Assembly: GCF_003012735.1 (NCBI RefSeq)
Contig: NZ_PXYI01000002.1
Location: forward strand, 620,001 to 684,000
From: Allosphingosinicella deserti
Lineage (GTDB): Bacteria > Pseudomonadota > Alphaproteobacteria > Sphingomonadales > Sphingomonadaceae
Direction of reading: 5' to 3'
Length of the DNA stretch: 64,000 nucleotides
Shown here: in pieces, positions 36,721 to 46,461 of the stretch
How the letters are laid out: each line of letters begins with the position of its first letter
How positions within the stretch are numbered: the first letter of the stretch is position 1
Program-made: the position numbers and the translations under genes
The notes under the pieces: generated by a model
Seen by the model: the letters and a program-made list of their open reading frames with translations, nothing else
The model's database searches: none
What the model was told of the DNA's origin: nothing

Positions 36721-37599
36721 ATGGCGCACACCGTCACCTTGATCGGCTTCGGCGAAGCGGGGCAGGCCTTTGCTGGCGCTCCCGGCTGGACCGGCAGCGT
36801 CCGTGCCTACGATCGCCTCACCGACGACCCGGCCACCCGCGCCGCCAAGGAAGCCGATTATCGCCGCGCCGGTGTCGACGGCGCCGCCTCGCTGGCCGAG
36901 GCGATGCTCGGCGCCGCTTGCGTGCTCAGCCTGGTCACCGCCGATCAGGCGCTCGCCGTCGCCCGCGACGCCGCACCGCCGATCGGCCCCGGCACCCTGT
37001 TCTGCGATCTCAACTCCGTCTCGCCCGGCACCAAGCGTCAGGCGGCCGCGGCGATCGAGGCGGCCGGCGGCTGCTATGTCGACGTCGCTGTCATGGCGCC
37101 GGTCCACCCCGCCCGCCTCGCCGTGCCGCTTCTGCTCAGCGGCCGCGAGGCGCCCGCCGCCGCCCGCGCGCTTGCCGGCCTCGGTTTCGCCAATGTCCGC
37201 GTCGTCGGCACCAAGGTTGGCGAGGCGTCGTCGATCAAGATGATCCGCTCGGTCATCGTCAAGGGCCTGGAGGCGCTCACCGCCGAGGCGATGCTCGCCG
37301 CAGAGGCCGCCGGAGTCACCGGCGAGGTGCTCGCCTCGCTCGACGCCAGCGACAAGCTGCGCCCGTGGGCCGAGCGCGCCGATTACAATCTCGATCGCAT
37401 GCTGGTCCACGGCCGGCGCCGCGCCGATGAGCTGGAGGAAGTGGTGAAGACGCTCGCCGATCTCGGCGTCGATCCGGCGATGTCGCGCGCCACTGCCGTG
37501 CGACAGCGCGCGCTCGGCAGCCTTGGCATCGCCCCCGCGCCGGCCGGGCTCGCCGCCAAGATCGCCACCATCACCGACAGAAAGGCGGATGCGGCATGA
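36721..37599 (+). CDS. NAD(P)-dependent oxidoreductase with DUF1932 domain
   Basis: This 292-residue protein has an N-terminal Rossmann fold (VTLIGFGEAGQAFAGAPG) of the 6-phosphogluconate / hydroxyisobutyrate dehydrogenase type and a C-terminal DUF1932 helical domain (KMIRSVIVKGLEALTAEAML). The start at 36721 fits the fold. It lies first in the plus-strand operon and overlaps the ligJ start by four bases (ATGA). No known PCA 4,5-cleavage step is assigned to it. It may handle a side product such as an oxo- or hydroxy-acid; genes of this kind recur in lig and gal clusters. Confidence 0.87.
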   Translation: MAHTVTLIGFGEAGQAFAGAPGWTGSVRAYDRLTDDPATRAAKEADYRRAGVDGAASLAEAMLGAACVLSLVTADQALAVARDAAPPIGPGTLFCDLNSVSPGTKRQAAAAIEAAGGCYVDVAVMAPVHPARLAVPLLLSGREAPAAARALAGLGFANVRVVGTKVGEASSIKMIRSVIVKGLEALTAEAMLAAEAAGVTGEVLASLDASDKLRPWAERADYNLDRMLVHGRRRADELEEVVKTLADLGVDPAMSRATAVRQRALGSLGIAPAPAGLAAKIATITDRKADAA

Positions 37600-38617
37600 G
37601 CCTCGTCATCGACTGCCACGGCCATTACACCACCGCGCCGGCGGCCCACAACGACTGGCGCGACTTGCAGAAGGCCGCGTTCAAGGCCGGCACCGCGCCG
37701 CCGCCTTACCCCAGCATCTCCGACGACGAGATACGCGAGACTCTGGAGACGAACCAGCTTCGCCTGCTGCGCGAGCGCGGCGCCGACATGACCATCTTCA
37801 GCCCGCGCGCCTCGGCCATGGCCCACCATGTCGGCGACGAGAGCGTCTCCAAGGCCTGGGCCCGCGCCAACAACGATCTCATCGCCCGCTGCGTGGCGCT
37901 CTACCCGGACATTTTCGCCGGGGTGTGCATGCTGCCGCAATCGCCGGCGGCCGATTTGGCGGGCTCCGTGGAAGAATTGGAGAGGTGCGTCACTGAGCTC
38001 GGCTTCATCGGCTGCAACCTCAATCCGGATCCCGGCGGCGGCCACTTCCGGCACCCGCCGCTCACCGACCGCTATTGGTATCCGATCTACGAGAAGATGG
38101 TCGAGCTCGACGTGCCGGCGATGATCCACGTCTCGGGCTCGTGCAATCCGGGCCTGCACGCCACCGGCGCCTTCTACATCGCCGCCGACACGATCGCCTT
38201 CATGCAGTTGATCGAGGGCGATCTGTTCCGGGATTTCCCGACCTTGCGCTTCATCATCCCGCATGGCGGCGGCGCGGTGCCCTATCATTGGGGGCGCTAC
38301 CGGGGTCTGGCCGACATGCTCAAACAGCCGTCGCTCGACACCCATGTGATGAACAACGTCTATTTCGATACCTGCGTCTACCACCAGCCCGGCATCGATC
38401 TGCTCGCCGAAGTGATCGACACCAAGAACATATTGTTCGGCTCTGAAATGGTCGGCGCCGTCCGCGGCATCGATCCGCAGACCGGCCAGTATTTCGACGA
38501 CACCAAGCGCTATATCGACGCGTTGCCGATCTCCGACGACCAGCGCCACGCCATCTTCGAAGGCAATGCGCGCCGTGTCTTCCCGCGCCTCGACGCCAAG
38601 CTCAAGGAGAAGGGCCG

Positions 38618-38621
<4 letters not shown>
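37596..38621 (+). CDS. ligJ: 4-Oxalomesaconate hydratase
   Basis: This 341-residue enzyme of the amidohydrolase fold adds water to 4-oxalomesaconate to give 4-carboxy-4-hydroxy-2-oxoadipate. It has DCHGHYTTAP at the N-terminus, giving the HxH pair, MIHVSGSCNPGLHATG near residue 180, and FIIPHGGGAVPYHWGRYRG near residue 230. Length equals SYK-6 LigJ (341). It starts four bases before the DUF1932 stop and its own stop overlaps the ligA GTG. Confidence 0.95.
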
Positions 38622-39956
<1,335 letters not shown>

Positions 39957-40009
39957 GGGGGATTGCCTGCCGGTACTTACCTGGCCGCCCGAATGTGCGT
40001 CAACGAACC

Positions 40010-40050
40010 TTGAAGCAAGGGAGCGGCCGCAGGCCGTACCGTTGCTTCAA
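40010..40050 (+). promoter_or_regulatory. Hairpin between ligB and ligC
   Basis: TTGAAGCAA at 40010-40018 pairs with TTGCTTCAA at 40042-40050, a perfect 9-bp outer stem. The enclosed bases hold an inner CGGCC-GCA-GGCCG stem. The structure lies 22 bases before the ligC ATG and 53 bases after the ligB stop. It may set the level of ligC relative to ligAB, by attenuation or by protecting mRNA from decay. Confidence 0.6.
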
Positions 40051-40072
40051 TATACGATAGGAGCTTGAGACC

Positions 40073-41026
40073 ATGAGAATCGCCCTTGCCGGTGCCGGCG
40101 CCTTCGGAGAGAAGCATCTCGACGGACTGCAGAAGATCGACGGGGTCGAGGTCACCTCGCTGGTCGGCCGCACCCTTGAGGCGACTCAGAAGGTCGCCGA
40201 CAAATATGGCATCGGCCACGTCACCGACGACCTCGCCGAAACGCTGAAGCGCGACGACGTGGACGCCGTCATTCTCTGCACGCCGACCCAGATGCATGCC
40301 GCCCAGGCGATCCAGTGCCTCGACGCGGGCAAGCACGTCCAGGTCGAGATCCCGCTCGCCGACAGCCTCGCCGATGCCGAAGCGGTGGTCGCGAAGCAGC
40401 GCGAGACCGGGCTGGTGGCGATGTGCGGCCACACCCGCCGCTTCAACCCGTCGCACCAATGGGTCCACAACCGCATCAAAGCCGGCGAGCTCGCCATCCA
40501 GCAGATGGACGTGCAGACCTATTTCTTCCGCCGCCGCAACATCAACGCCAAGGGCGAGCCGCGCAGCTGGACCGATCACCTGCTCTGGCACCACGCCGCG
40601 CACACCGTCGACCTGTTCGCCTACCAGGCCGGCGCGCCGATCGTGCAGGCGAATGCGATCGAGGGCCCCCACCATCCGGGGCTCGGCATCGCCATGGACA
40701 TGTCGATCCAGCTGAAGGCCGCCAACGGGGCGATCTGCACGCTCTCCTTGAGCTTCAACAATGACGGCCCGCTCGGCACCTTCTTTCGCTACATCTGCGA
40801 CAACGGCACCTATATCGCCCGATACGACGACCTGGTGAACGGCAAGGAAGAGCCGATCGACGTCACAAAGGTCGACGTCTCGATGAATGGAATCGAGCTC
40901 CAGGACCGCGAATTCGTGGCGGCCATCCGCGAGGGGCGGGAGCCGAACAGCAGCGTGGTGCAGGTGCTGCCCTGCTACCAGGTGCTGGACGGGCTGGAGA
41001 AGCAGCTCGTCGCGGCGAGGGGGTAA
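40073..41026 (+). CDS. ligC: 4-Carboxy-2-hydroxymuconate-6-semialdehyde dehydrogenase
   Basis: This 317-residue enzyme of the GFO/IDH/MocA fold oxidises the LigAB product, as its cyclic hemiacetal, to 2-pyrone-4,6-dicarboxylate with NADP+. It has the Rossmann start RIALAGAGAFGEKHLDGLQK, then ILCTPTQMHA near residue 70 and VEIPLADSLADA near residue 95. HTRRFNPSHQWVHNRI near residue 125 is typical of LigC. Length matches SYK-6 LigC (315). AGGAGC lies before the ATG. It is spaced 116 bp from ligB, wider than the other gaps. Confidence 0.95.
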   Translation: MRIALAGAGAFGEKHLDGLQKIDGVEVTSLVGRTLEATQKVADKYGIGHVTDDLAETLKRDDVDAVILCTPTQMHAAQAIQCLDAGKHVQVEIPLADSLADAEAVVAKQRETGLVAMCGHTRRFNPSHQWVHNRIKAGELAIQQMDVQTYFFRRRNINAKGEPRSWTDHLLWHHAAHTVDLFAYQAGAPIVQANAIEGPHHPGLGIAMDMSIQLKAANGAICTLSLSFNNDGPLGTFFRYICDNGTYIARYDDLVNGKEEPIDVTKVDVSMNGIELQDREFVAAIREGREPNSSVVQVLPCYQVLDGLEKQLVAARG

Positions 41027-41045
41027 AGAGACCCAAGCGTTAAGT

Positions 41046-41064
41046 CCCTCCCCTTCAGGGAGGG
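41046..41064 (+). terminator. Possible hairpin terminator after ligC
   Basis: CCCTCCC-CTTCA-GGGAGGG is a perfect 7-bp stem 19 bases after the ligC stop, followed by GGTTGGGG. A related sequence (CTCCCTGGAAGGGGTTAGAG) stands after the CapA gene at 60101, so this may be a dispersed intergenic element as well. Confidence 0.55.
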
Positions 41065-41513
41065 GTTGGGGTGGGCAGGGTCGACGGATTGTCTCCGCTC
41101 CCCTGCTCGCTCAGCGGAAACTCCCCGCGACGGCTGCATGGGTGGAGCGAGTTCAGCCGCATGATTTCGCGCTGCTCAGCGCCTTCAGCTCCAGGCGTGG
41201 TGATCACCCCGCACCGTCTGGACCCGTCCCCGCCCTTTTCGATTCTCCCCCAAACGCTTCGGCGCCTACGGGGGGCAACGTCACAGGTGGAAAACTAAAA
41301 ACGGTGTCAGCTGCACGGCGACATCGCAGCGTTCCGGAAGCGTCGAACCCCGGCGGTGCAAGACTTCGCCAGGGTCGCCACGGGCGAACGGCGGACCGGC
41401 GTTGTTTCGGTGGTGCAATGCGGACGAGGTCTGCGTGATCCCCGTCACGCACCCATTGCGAGGCCGAGATTATCCTCCCGACGCGCGTCTGCATCGCGCC
41501 ACGCAAAGGGAGA
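41065..41513. other. Intergenic stretch before the subtilase gene
   Basis: About 450 bases, somewhat less GC-biased than the genes. It should hold the subtilase promoter. No gene, repeat or clear operator is seen. Confidence 0.4.
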
Positions 41514-42863
41514 ATGGAAATGAGCAAGGTTCGCATTCTGGCGGTGCTGCCCGCGCAAGAGGTTCTGAGAGAATCGGCAAGTGCTTTTGCAATGGGTCAG
41601 GTGGCGTCCATCGCTGCGTCTCCGAGGGGCCTGCCGAGCAACGTGGATATCGATCCCGCTTTCCCTGCGGTTCCCCTGGCGAGCATCGGTGCGACGGGGT
41701 TGGTCGCAAGCATGAGCGCGGCGCGCGCGCCGGAATTCGTGGTCCGCGGCGAAATAGACGAAGCAGCCTATTCAAGTCTCGCCAAGGACGGTGTGTCGGC
41801 GATCAACGGCTCGCGGATCTTTGCAGATCCGCGCATCTCGACGACGCTGGCGCCCGGCTGCGCGGTCGGCCCGCTCGGACAGGCCCATGATGTAGCGAGT
41901 AAGCTGGATGTCGCGACATTGGCCGCCCGAAAACTGAGCGGACGTGGCGTGGCGCTCGCTATCATGGACACCGGGATCAACCTTGCGCACCTGCAGGCGA
42001 AGGGCCTGACGCCAGCCTTGGATCCGAGCCTCACCTGGTCTGCGGGCGCAGGATTGCCAGGCAATTATCCGGTCGACCACGGTACGATGTGCGCCTTCGA
42101 CGCCCTGATCGCGGCCCCGGACGCTACCCTGCTGGACTTTCCGATACTGCTCTCCACGACCTCCGGAAGAAGCGCGATGGACGGCTTTCTAAGCGACGCT
42201 CTGCAAGCTTATTCCACGCTTCTTACCATGATGCGCCTCCCGCTGAGCCAGCGGCGATACCGTTCGCTTGTAATCAGCAACAGTTGGGGAATGTATCATC
42301 AGAGCTGGGATCTTCCCGCCGGTCACCCAGGTCGCTACGCCGACAATCGAAGCCATCCGTTCAACATCATCGTTGGATCGCTGGCACGCAGCGGTGCCGA
42401 CATTCTTTTTGCGGCGGGAAATTGCGGCAAGGACTGCCCGGATGGACGGTGCCAAGGCCAAGTGCGCAATTCGATCACCGGCGCCAACGCGCATCCCGAG
42501 GTCATTACGGTCGCCGGCGCGACGATCAACGACCGACGTGTGGGATATTCTTCTCAGGGCCCGGGTATCGCGGGGATGGCTCACGCGAAGCCCGATCTGA
42601 CCAGCTATACCCACTTTCTGGGTTCCGAAGCGTTCGGCGCCGGGACCGAGGACAGCGGTACATCGGCTGCATGTCCCGTCGCGGCGGGCGCCGTCGCAGC
42701 CTTGCGCACCAAGCTTCCGCCAAGCCGCCTTGCACCGAAGGATCTGGCTCGTGAACTTCGAACCGATGCGGTGCTGGTTGGTGGCGGGACCGCCGGATGG
42801 AACCGGGACTATGGCTATGGTATCGTCCGTCCCGCGGCGACGGCGATACGATTAGGTCTTTAG
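41514..42863 (+). CDS. S8 family serine peptidase without signal peptide
   Basis: This 449-residue subtilase has the full catalytic set: Asp in ALAIMDTGINLAHL (about residue 152), His in YPVDHGTMCAF (about 191), the oxyanion Asn in FAAGNCGKDC (about 302), and Ser in EDSGTSAACPVAAGA (about 383). The ~130 residues before the peptidase core are not a signal peptide or an I9 propeptide I can recognise. So it is probably cytoplasmic. AAAGGGA precedes the ATG. Its TAG stop is part of the ribosome binding site of the next small gene, so the two are coupled. Confidence 0.9.
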   Translation: MEMSKVRILAVLPAQEVLRESASAFAMGQVASIAASPRGLPSNVDIDPAFPAVPLASIGATGLVASMSAARAPEFVVRGEIDEAAYSSLAKDGVSAINGSRIFADPRISTTLAPGCAVGPLGQAHDVASKLDVATLAARKLSGRGVALAIMDTGINLAHLQAKGLTPALDPSLTWSAGAGLPGNYPVDHGTMCAFDALIAAPDATLLDFPILLSTTSGRSAMDGFLSDALQAYSTLLTMMRLPLSQRRYRSLVISNSWGMYHQSWDLPAGHPGRYADNRSHPFNIIVGSLARSGADILFAAGNCGKDCPDGRCQGQVRNSITGANAHPEVITVAGATINDRRVGYSSQGPGIAGMAHAKPDLTSYTHFLGSEAFGAGTEDSGTSAACPVAAGAVAALRTKLPPSRLAPKDLARELRTDAVLVGGGTAGWNRDYGYGIVRPAATAIRLGL

Positions 42864-42872
42864 GAGGATCAA

Positions 42873-43118
42873 CTGGCTTTCCTGCTAAAATTCCAGTGCG
42901 ATGGACAGCCATCCCTTGCCGACGCGGCCCGCATCCTGGGCGTCGCACATGAGGCGATCGATCCAAAATTCGGCGTGGTCGCGATCGATCCGGACGAAGG
43001 ACTTTATTCGGTCCGGGTCGACAACGCCAGCGGGGAAGGCCTGGGTTCCGGGAACCCCGATCACGTGCAGTATTCCGATCCGCGGATCGCGCCAATGGAC
43101 AGGCGGCCGAAGTCTTGA
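42873..43118 (+). CDS. Small protein coupled to the subtilase, CTG start
   Basis: This 81-residue frame starts at CTG, five bases after TAGGAGG; that ribosome binding site includes the TAG stop of the subtilase. No ATG, GTG or TTG fits upstream. The product begins AFLLKFQCDGQPSLADAARI and has GVVAIDPDEGLYSVRVDNAS, which looks like two beta strands joined by a turn. Codon use has strong GC at the third position and the frame is open throughout. No known family is recognised. Overlap with the protease suggests a dedicated inhibitor, chaperone or substrate. CTG initiation is inferred. Confidence 0.6.
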   Translation: MAFLLKFQCDGQPSLADAARILGVAHEAIDPKFGVVAIDPDEGLYSVRVDNASGEGLGSGNPDHVQYSDPRIAPMDRRPKS

Positions 43119-43378
43119 TCGCGATGATGCGGATTTCGGATGGTACTAGAGAACGATCGAACAGGCTGAATCAGCCTGACTCGTGAACCATGCTTCTCGT
43201 CGATCGATTTCAGAGCCTGATTCACACCTCAGGTCGGAGCTAAACGGTCCAACCTAAGATGATCAGGCCCTCAGCACCCCCGCCGAAACGCGGGAGCCAT
43301 GTTCCCGGCACAAGCGGGCGGTAGCGAGGGGGAAAGGAGTGAGCGCGATTTCCGGAACGTGCCCACTCCTTCCATCGA
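43119..43378. other. Intergenic stretch with inverted repeats
   Basis: About 260 bases. It holds AGGCTGAATCAGCCT at about 43164, an inverted repeat, and a related TTCAGAGCCTGATTCAC at about 43209. These may form a terminator for the convergent genes. Nothing else is seen. Confidence 0.45.
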
Positions 43379-43831
43379 TCAATAGCGGTTGCGCAGCACC
43401 TGCAGCACGCGGCCGTTGCGCGCGTTGATCAGCAGCAGGTCGTCGCCGTAGCGGATCCAGCGCTGGTTGGCGCCGGGCGCGCGCAGGCGGTAGCTACGGT
43501 AGTCGGAGACCGTATAGCGCGATCCGTAGAAGGCCGGCTGCAGGCGGTAGCCCGGGCCGACGGCGCGGTAGCGCCAGCCGCGCACCGGGGCGACATAAGC
43601 GGCGCGGCTGCGCTGGAGCTCGCGGCGGTCACGGCGGACTTCCCGGCGATCGCGGCGGATCTCGCCTCGGGATTCGCCGCTGCGGATGTCCTCGCGCAGC
43701 TCCTGGCGGCTTTCGCGCAAGTCGCGCCGGTCTTCGCGAACCTCGCGCCGGGTCTGTGCGCTCGCCGCGGTCGGCAAGGCGGTGGGAAGGGCGGTGGCGG
43801 CCATCAGGCCGATCAGGATGAATTTACGCAT
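43379..43831 (-). CDS. RcnB-like periplasmic protein
   Basis: This 150-residue protein has a signal peptide (FILIGLMAATALPTALPTAA) and a middle made of about six short Arg-Glu-Asp repeats (REDRRDLRESRQELREDIRS and following), predicted to be helical. The C-terminal third (VSDYRSYRLRAPGANQRWIR, DDLLLINARNGRVLQV) matches the RcnB domain of nickel/cobalt homeostasis proteins, which are common and diverse in sphingomonads. A metal role is not shown. It has its own promoter and no clear operon partner. Confidence 0.83.
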   Translation of the reverse strand: MRKFILIGLMAATALPTALPTAASAQTRREVREDRRDLRESRQELREDIRSGESRGEIRRDRREVRRDRRELQRSRAAYVAPVRGWRYRAVGPGYRLQPAFYGSRYTVSDYRSYRLRAPGANQRWIRYGDDLLLINARNGRVLQVLRNRY

Positions 43832-44115
43832 ATACTCTCCATTCGTTCGTCGCCGCGCCCGTTCGGACGCGCTGTTTCCCGCTCCTCACCGCTCTAGGAT
43901 CGGCCAGATGAACGGCGTGCGCATGGGATCGTCAGCCTGGAGACAGGTTGCGCAGCGCTCAAAGTGGAAGAGCGTCGACCAGGAGGAGCCCGGACGACCG
44001 TTCGGGCTGCGACCCAGTGCATCGCGTGCATCGCGGGTGCCGGCTCTCGGCACCGGCGAGCCCACCTTGCGGCGTGCAGCGAGCGCGATGCTGAGACCGC
44101 GCCCGCTATGCCGGA

Positions 44116-45741
44116 TCAGAAGAACAGGTCTGCCATCACCACCGTGGCAACGCCGAGATCGATGGTGAAATCGGCCACCTTGTCGCCGTCGGTGTCGCCG
44201 GCGAGGAAATGTCCGCCCCAGCTTGCCCAGCTTCGAAGCTCGCCGGCGACGCCGCCGAACAAGGCGCTGCCGATGAAAGCGAACGCCTCGTCGACCTCGG
44301 TGAAAATATTGGCATCGATCGCCGTCAGGTCGATCTTGTCGGTCCCGGAGGTGAAGTCGAGGATGACGTCCTTGCCGCTCGCATCGAAGAAGCAGAAGCT
44401 GTCGGCGCCCTTGCCGCCGACCAGCACGTCGTTGCCGCCGAGGCCGTTCAGCACGTCGTCGCCGCCATTGCCCTTGAGCCAGTTGGCGACGTCGTTGCCG
44501 ACCAGATAGTCGCGGGCGTTGCCGCCTACGGCATTCTCGATGATCGTGTTGTAGGCGATCGAGATGTTGCGCACCGCGGGCGCGGTGATCCCGGCTATGC
44601 CGGTATCGGCCTCGACGATGCCCGGGTTGCGCGAAAGGGCAAAGCCGAGCCAGCCTTCGTAGCTCGCCGCGTCCCATGGAGCCAAGTCGGACTCCGCACG
44701 AAGCGCATTGGCCTCCTCGAGCGTCAGAGAACCGATCGAAGCCGAGCTGAACGAGCCCGCGCGAAGATCGAGGAACACGCCCATATTTGCCGTGGAGAAA
44801 TCAAACGTGTCGTTGCCGCCGGCATCATAGACGCAGAGAAAGGGAAACGGATTTTCCGCGAGGTCGTAGACCGGGTTGCCGGCGTTCGAATCGGCGAAAT
44901 AGACGGTGTTGCCGCGGCGCGTGGTCGGATCGGCGCCGTATTTTTCCTGGATGGTCAGGATGTCGTGCAGCAAAGGAGTCTGCGGGAGCAAAGTGGTCGG
45001 GATCGCGGAGTTCCAGACATCGCCCCCGCCCGTACTCCTGTCCGGAAAGTAGGACATGGTGGTAAACTGGCGGCTGTCCTGGGCATATACCGCACTGCTC
45101 TCATAGTCGTCGGGAACATCGTCTCCCGCATCGTAATCGCCCGGGTGGCTCAGCCCAAAAGAGTGGCCGATTTCATGAATGAGCGTGTAGCTGCCGAACA
45201 GGCCCGGGCCGATGGAGAGATTGCCTACCTTTGGGGACGGATTGATCCAGATGCTGCTTTGGGGTGTCTTCTGATCGCCGTCGTCCGTCGGGAAGTAGGC
45301 CCAGGCTGCTTTGGGGCCGGTGATGGTGTTGGCAAGCAGGATATCGGGGCTGGCGCCCCGGCCATTGCCACGCTGTTCGACGACGCGCACCGCGATGAGA
45401 TCGTCCCAAAGCTGCATTGCGTCGCGCGTGCCGGTTCGCTGGGCCTCCGTCAGCGGCGAGAAGCCGGCATATTCGCCTGGAACGCTGCCCGTCTGGTTGG
45501 TGGGCAGCGCATCGAGGAAGCCGAAGGTGATCGTCCTGCCTTGAAGCCTGGCGTCGCCGTCGATCTGCGCGATCACTTGCTCCTGGTTGAAGATCGGCTT
45601 GCCGGCCCAAGTGCCGATGCCGGTCGAATCCTCGAGCCGATAGGGCGTCGGCTCGGAAGCGGGCGTGGGACTGCCACTGCGATCGTTTGGAAAGCGGTTG
45701 AACAGATTGGACAGGGAAAATACGTTTTTCGAACGGGTCAT
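44116..45741 (-). CDS. Serralysin-type M10 metalloprotease with RTX repeats (copy 1)
   Basis: This 541-residue protein is a zinc metalloprotease of the serralysin family, exported by a type I system. The zinc motif is HEIGHSFGLSHPGDYD (near residue 190) and the Met-turn is FTTMSYF. Calcium-binding RTX repeats follow (GGDDVLNGLGGNDVLVGGKG), then the Peptidase_M10_C end. No signal peptide is present. The C-terminus AGDTDGDKVADFTIDL is the usual secretion-signal region. GGAGGC lies before the ATG. The transporter genes are not in the window. The last ~400 bases are almost identical to copy 2. Confidence 0.92.
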   Translation of the reverse strand: MTRSKNVFSLSNLFNRFPNDRSGSPTPASEPTPYRLEDSTGIGTWAGKPIFNQEQVIAQIDGDARLQGRTITFGFLDALPTNQTGSVPGEYAGFSPLTEAQRTGTRDAMQLWDDLIAVRVVEQRGNGRGASPDILLANTITGPKAAWAYFPTDDGDQKTPQSSIWINPSPKVGNLSIGPGLFGSYTLIHEIGHSFGLSHPGDYDAGDDVPDDYESSAVYAQDSRQFTTMSYFPDRSTGGGDVWNSAIPTTLLPQTPLLHDILTIQEKYGADPTTRRGNTVYFADSNAGNPVYDLAENPFPFLCVYDAGGNDTFDFSTANMGVFLDLRAGSFSSASIGSLTLEEANALRAESDLAPWDAASYEGWLGFALSRNPGIVEADTGIAGITAPAVRNISIAYNTIIENAVGGNARDYLVGNDVANWLKGNGGDDVLNGLGGNDVLVGGKGADSFCFFDASGKDVILDFTSGTDKIDLTAIDANIFTEVDEAFAFIGSALFGGVAGELRSWASWGGHFLAGDTDGDKVADFTIDLGVATVVMADLFF

Positions 45742-46059
45742 GATGCCTCCTGGTCTGGGACCGTTCCCAACCAGTGAGACGATGACGTGCTGGAATTCCG
45801 ACAGTTAAAGCGAAACATTCACATTGTTGAGCTCACTTGCGGCAAAAGCAGGTCAGGTAACGAAGGATCGACGCAGCGATAGCGTCGGGTGATTTACACT
45901 TGCGGATAATCTGTTGTCCAAGGGTTTTGTTGGCATGACAATACTTTCGGGTGATCCGACGACGGCGAAATCGACCGGTTCCGGTTTGCCGGAACCAGCG
46001 CGCCGCGGGATTTCCCGAGCGGGAGAGCCCGGGCCTTTTCGCCCGGGCTCCACAGCGTG
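45742..46059. other. Intergenic stretch between the two serralysin genes
   Basis: About 318 bases with the promoter of copy 1 (minus strand). The part just before the copy 1 ATG resembles that before the copy 2 ATG (GGTTGGGAACGGTCC against ACTGGATGGGAACGACC), so the promoters are duplicated too. It ends in the terminator at 46026. Confidence 0.5.
46026..46049 (-). terminator. Hairpin terminator of copy 2
   Basis: AGCCCGGGC-CTTTTC-GCCCGGGCT is a perfect 9-bp stem with a 6-base loop, 10 bases beyond the stop of the gene at 46060-47703. A T-run is absent. Confidence 0.65.
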
Positions 46060-46461
46060 TCAGAAGAACAGGTCTGCCATCACCACCGTGGCAACGCCGA
46101 GATCGATGGTGAAGTCGGCCACCTTGTCGCCGTCGGTGTCGCCGGCGAGGAAATGTCCGCCCCAGCTTGCCCAGCTTCGAAGCTCGCCGGCGACGCCGCC
46201 GAACAAGGCGCTGCCGATGAAAGCGAACGCCTCGTCGACCTCGGTGAAAATATTGGCATCGATCGCCGTCAGGTCGATCTTGTCCGTCCCGGAGGCGAAG
46301 TCGAGGATGACGTCCTTGCCGCTCGCATCGAAGAAGCAGAAGCTGTCGGCGCCCTTGCCGCCGACCAGCACGTCGTTGCCGCCGAGGCCGTTCAGCACGT
46401 CGTCGCCGCCATTGCCCTTGAGCCAGTTGGCGACGTCGTTGCCGACCAGATAGTCGCGGGA
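46060..46461. repeat. ~400-bp direct repeat shared by the two serralysin genes
   Basis: The bases 46060-46461 repeat 44116-44517 with about three differences (near 44170, 44346 and 44352). Just outside, identity falls to a level typical of old paralogues. The repeat covers the RTX region and C-terminus. Confidence 0.9.
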
